A stretch of DNA of 64,000 bases from Epiperipatus broadwayi (Eukaryota; Onychophora; Udeonychophora; Euonychophora; Peripatidae). The translations under genes and the position numbers were made by a program. Where the stretch lies: positions 1,851,501 through 1,915,500 of the forward strand of contig JAQFVV010000023.1 of the NCBI GenBank assembly GCA_028023455.1. Direction: 5' to 3'. Shown in pieces: positions 61,419 to 64,000 of this stretch; position 1 is the stretch's first letter; each line of letters starts with the position of its first letter. The notes under the pieces were generated by a model. The model was not told the origin of the DNA, did not search any database, and worked only from the letters and a program-made list of their open reading frames with translations.

Positions 61419-61475
61419 CTCTATCTCCCACTGAGGATAGCAAACCAGCTTGAAATCAGCTGATCTGGGAGTGAG
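61419..61475 (+). ncRNA. Hammerhead ribozyme, array B unit 1
   Basis: Outer stem I CTC/GAG, internal loop TAT/T, inner stem I CTCCCA (61425-61430) with TGGGAG (61466-61471), six Watson-Crick pairs. Core CTGAGGA (61431-61437) fits CTGANGA. Stem II AGC/GCT has loop AAACCA; GAAA is at 61452-61455. Stem III lies within TCAGCTGATC, with triplet AUC; cleavage is expected after C61465. Compared with array A the stem I bases differ but pairing is kept. Confidence 0.82.
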
Positions 61476-61836
61476 CAAATGAAAGAGGTAGTTAATTTCT
61501 GACTCTTTTTTCGTTTATGTAAAACAAATCTTACACTTGTTCGGCGGTTTTGGTATAGCGCCATCTTTTGGACATAAATAACAAGTGATAGCAGGTTACG
61601 TGATTAACTTGTATTTGTTTTTTCATAAATGTACCTTTAGAGTTTTCTTGCAATGATATATATTGCAGAGACTTTGATTATATGGTGATTCTGAACTGAG
61701 ATCAGACCCATATAAATATCTAGCTTGCTAGGCTGGGTTTGAAGACTTTTCCGGTCTGAAAAATTCACGCTTGCAATCTGATAGAAACGTTTTGCATAAA
61801 CACTTGAGAGTCAGTGTTTTAGATCTAGTTTCTATA

Positions 61837-61893
61837 CTCTATCTCCCACTGAGGATAGCAAACCAGCTTGAAATCAGCTGATCTGGGAGTGAG
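61837..61893 (+). ncRNA. Hammerhead ribozyme, array B unit 2
   Basis: Identical in sequence to the unit 1 ribozyme, offset by 418 bp. Predicted cleavage after C61883. Cutting at units 1 and 2 would release a 418-nt RNA. Confidence 0.82.
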
Positions 61894-62254
61894 CAAATGA
61901 AAGAGGTAGTTAATTTCTGACTCTTTTTTCGTTTATGTAAAACAAATCTTACACTTGTTCGGCAGTTTTGGTATAGCGCCATCTTTTGGACATAAATAAC
62001 AAGTGATAGCAGGTTACGTGATTAACTTGTATTTGTTTTTTCATAAATGTACCTTTAGAGTTTTCTTGCAATGATATATATTGCAGAGACTTTGATTATA
62101 TGGTGATTCTGAACTGAGATCAGACCCATATAAATATCTAGCTTGCTAGGCTGGGTTTGAAGACTTTTCCGGTCTGAAAAATTCACGCTTGCAATCTGAT
62201 AGAAACGTTTTGCATAAACACTTGAGAGTCAGTGTTTTAGATCTAGTTTCTATA

Positions 62255-62311
62255 CTCTATCTCCCACTGAGGATAGCAAACCAGCTTGAAATCAGCTGAT
62301 CTGGGAGTGAG
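62255..62311 (+). ncRNA. Hammerhead ribozyme, array B unit 3
   Basis: Identical to unit 1, offset by 836 bp, with predicted cleavage after C62301. The unit is truncated downstream at 62461, after the ribozyme. Confidence 0.82.
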
Positions 62312-62706
62312 CAAATGAAAGAGGTAGTTAATTTCTGACTCTTTTTTCGTTTATGTAAAACAAATCTTACACTTGTTCGGCGGTTTTGGTATAGCGCCAT
62401 CTTTTGGACATAAATAACAAGTGATAGCAGGTTACGTGATTAACTTGTATTTGTTTTTTCATATATATATATATTGTAAGAGATGGCTTAGGCCTACACA
62501 CCTGTTCCACTTTCTCTCTCAATATTTGAATTCAGACCAAGTGGTAGGAGGGTAAATATTTTATATACTTGCTTATACAAGTGTATATACATATATAAAC
62601 ATACAGATAAACTAATGTGTTTGAAATAAAATATCTGATATACTTGCTTATATAGATATATGTAAATAAGCATTTATTTTATATAGCACTATGTTTATAA
62701 TTGTAA

Positions 62707-62897
62707 TACATGTAAAGATCAGCCTTTCAAGCTATTGTGCATGCACTTTTTATGAGTGTTAATAATAAAAAAAATACTTTCATTCCCAACCCAAGATATA
62801 GTATTTATGAAAGAATAAAATGAATCCATTTTTTTCTTTCCAACACTCGTAAAAAGCGCATGCACAATAGCTTGAAAGGTTGATCTTTAAATGTATT
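62707..62897. repeat. Palindromic repeat
   Basis: Arms GATCAGCCTTTCAAGCTATT, then GTGCATGCACTTTTTATGAGTG, with their complements surround a ~70-bp centre. Flanking phrases (AACATACA.ATAAACTAAT.TGTTTGA) are repeated directly at ~62600 and ~62924. No hammerhead core is seen. Confidence 0.7.
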
Positions 62898-64000
62898 ATA
62901 TAGATATAGTATATACACATGTAAACATACACATAAACTAATATGTTTGAGAAGTTAATTATTGTTTTTTTATCTATTATCAGAAAGCAAACGAATTTGC
63001 TATACACATGAAATATATATGTGCATATAAATTAATCTGTTTGTTAATTAGTAGAAATTAATTGTTTTTCTATTTTTTTTAATTCATTAATATCATTAAT
63101 TAAAAATACTAATTGACTGACTTATAAGACAAAGAAAATATTAAAATTTATATGAGGTCAAAATTGTTTGTGAAATGACCGGGTTTGAAATAGTGAAAAA
63201 TAATGATAAAAATAATATTTTATAAATTGATTTTATTTATCGAGTTGTAGAAATAGGTTTTTTAGCAGACATGTGACTAGGCAGCATTCATCTTGACTGG
63301 AAAAAAATCTACAATTAAATCGACAGAGAATAGTGTTTGGGGTTTTAAAAAAAAAAAATCTGGAATTAAATCGACAGAAAAAAGTTAAGTTTTTATTTCT
63401 TATAAAACAAGAAAAAAACTTTTTGGCATTTGAAAAAAACAGTAAAATTTGAATATTAGTTTCAAGAAGTTAAACTTTAATTTGAACTAGTGATTTAATT
63501 TATTCTGCAGGCTAAATGTCATTATGATAAAAATAATGCAAAGGAACTCTGAAACTACTAATACTGTTGTTTTTTAAAAGCTATATTTTATATATAATTA
63601 AACCAAGTTATAAATATAGTTTATAATAAAGGAAACATTGTGATATATTTGGGTAAGAAGCCAATACTGTAGAATTTCCTAAAGCTGGCTTCAAAGTCAT
63701 TATAAAATTGTGAAATTTTTCATCAAAATGTCTATCTTGAAGAATGCTGGTGTGCAGCCATTTTCCATGGATTCATCTGGTCAGGAAAAATATTTTGTAT
63801 GTGTTTGTTTCAATCAAGGAGCATGAGATATATAAATAACAACAGAGTTGCCATGGATATTGACATTTTTTGGACTGAATGCTTGCTTTACTCAAGATAA
63901 ATTATATAACTTATTCACTTGATGATTTTTTTTATTTTTTTTGCTTTTGTCATTTTTTATTTGAAAGTTTATATATTGTAATATTTTTTTTTATTGTGTA
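62898..64000. other. AT-rich non-coding stretch
   Basis: A short duplicated phrase (AAATCTACAATTAAATCGACAGA at ~63306 and a variant at ~63357) is present. Nothing else is recognisable up to the window end. Confidence 0.4.

Larger units (their letters stand above)
61377..62475 (+). mobile_element. Retrozyme-like array B (418-bp unit, 2.6 copies)
   Basis: Units start at AACACTTGAGAGTCAGTG (61381, 61799, 62217), a period of exactly 418 bp. The first two are almost identical; the one difference noticed is GGCGG versus GGCAG. The third is truncated at (TA)n (62461-62475). Blocks shared with array A and the 15-kb locus show one family with at least three subfamilies. Near-identity suggests recent origin or ongoing homogenisation. 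Array B joins array A at a short (TA)n, so two insertions at the same microsatellite are likely. Confidence 0.85.

Noticed and set aside
60620-62475. CRISPR array or protein-coding tandem repeat
   Set aside because: Units are contiguous 416-418 bp repeats without spacers, in eukaryotic DNA, and have no conserved reading frame.

Overview
This window looks like AT-rich nuclear DNA (visibly far below 40% GC) from a metazoan, almost certainly an invertebrate. It has intron-scale gene deserts, (TA)n microsatellites everywhere, degenerate TTAGGG-type arrays, Penelope-like elements, LTR and non-LTR retroelement remnants and TIR elements. I cannot name the phylum. TTAGGG-type arrays do not suggest a typical insect, and abundant Penelope-like elements with hammerhead ribozymes would fit several marine or freshwater invertebrate groups.

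Host coding content is sparse. One confident host exon is present: the last exon of an SLC17-family (sialin/vesicular glutamate transporter type) carrier at 28348-28527 (+). A second plausible terminal exon lies at 54838-54960 (+). Weaker candidates are a 33-codon internal exon at 12355-12453 (-) and a lysine/alanine-rich 3' gene end with poly(A) signal at 1713-1995. No rRNA, tRNA or bacterial-type gene was recognised.

The most interesting content is a set of elements that encode hammerhead ribozymes. A tandem array of ~416-418 bp units (60.7-62.46 kb) and a related inverted locus (14.84-15.50 kb) carry, once per unit, a complete hammerhead fold: stem I with a conserved asymmetric internal loop, a CTGANGA core, a short stem II, GAAA, a tiny stem III and an NUH cleavage triplet. 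Stem I pairs covary between copies. A second family, at 24.15 kb (+) and 30.65 kb (-), has the same fold with different sequence. A 5'-truncated Penelope-like element (40082-41422) has a mutated version of the fold in its 3' UTR. These look like metazoan 'retrozymes': non-autonomous, circular-RNA-producing retroelements probably mobilised by Penelope-type reverse transcriptase. Several loci share a Penelope-like layout of inverted partial copy followed by forward copy, ending in (TA)n.

Other layers follow. (1) TIR elements: a 534-bp element at 2.0 kb, a hAT-like MITE at 4.75 kb, a TA-flanked element at 10.96 kb, and a ~1.3 kb family with internal telomere-like arrays at 6.46 kb and, inverted, at 58.91 kb. 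A relative at 49.59-53.97 kb is interrupted by an LTR retrotransposon. (2) That LTR element (50236-53621, minus strand, 639-bp LTRs, CTAAC target duplication) encodes a gag-protease protein joined in frame to an integrase-tail-like segment, so RT, RNase H and the integrase core are missing. (3) An old duplication of non-coding DNA pairs 39.29-42.64 kb with 46.18-54.43 kb; the Penelope-like element sits in one copy and the TIR/LTR nest in the other. (4) Decayed elements: a Penelope-like RT/EN at 25.5-26.95 kb (-), a LINE 3' end at 36.38-37.0 kb (+) and a LINE EN-RT at 55.69-57.55 kb (-). The rest is AT-rich, low-complexity sequence, presumably intronic or intergenic.
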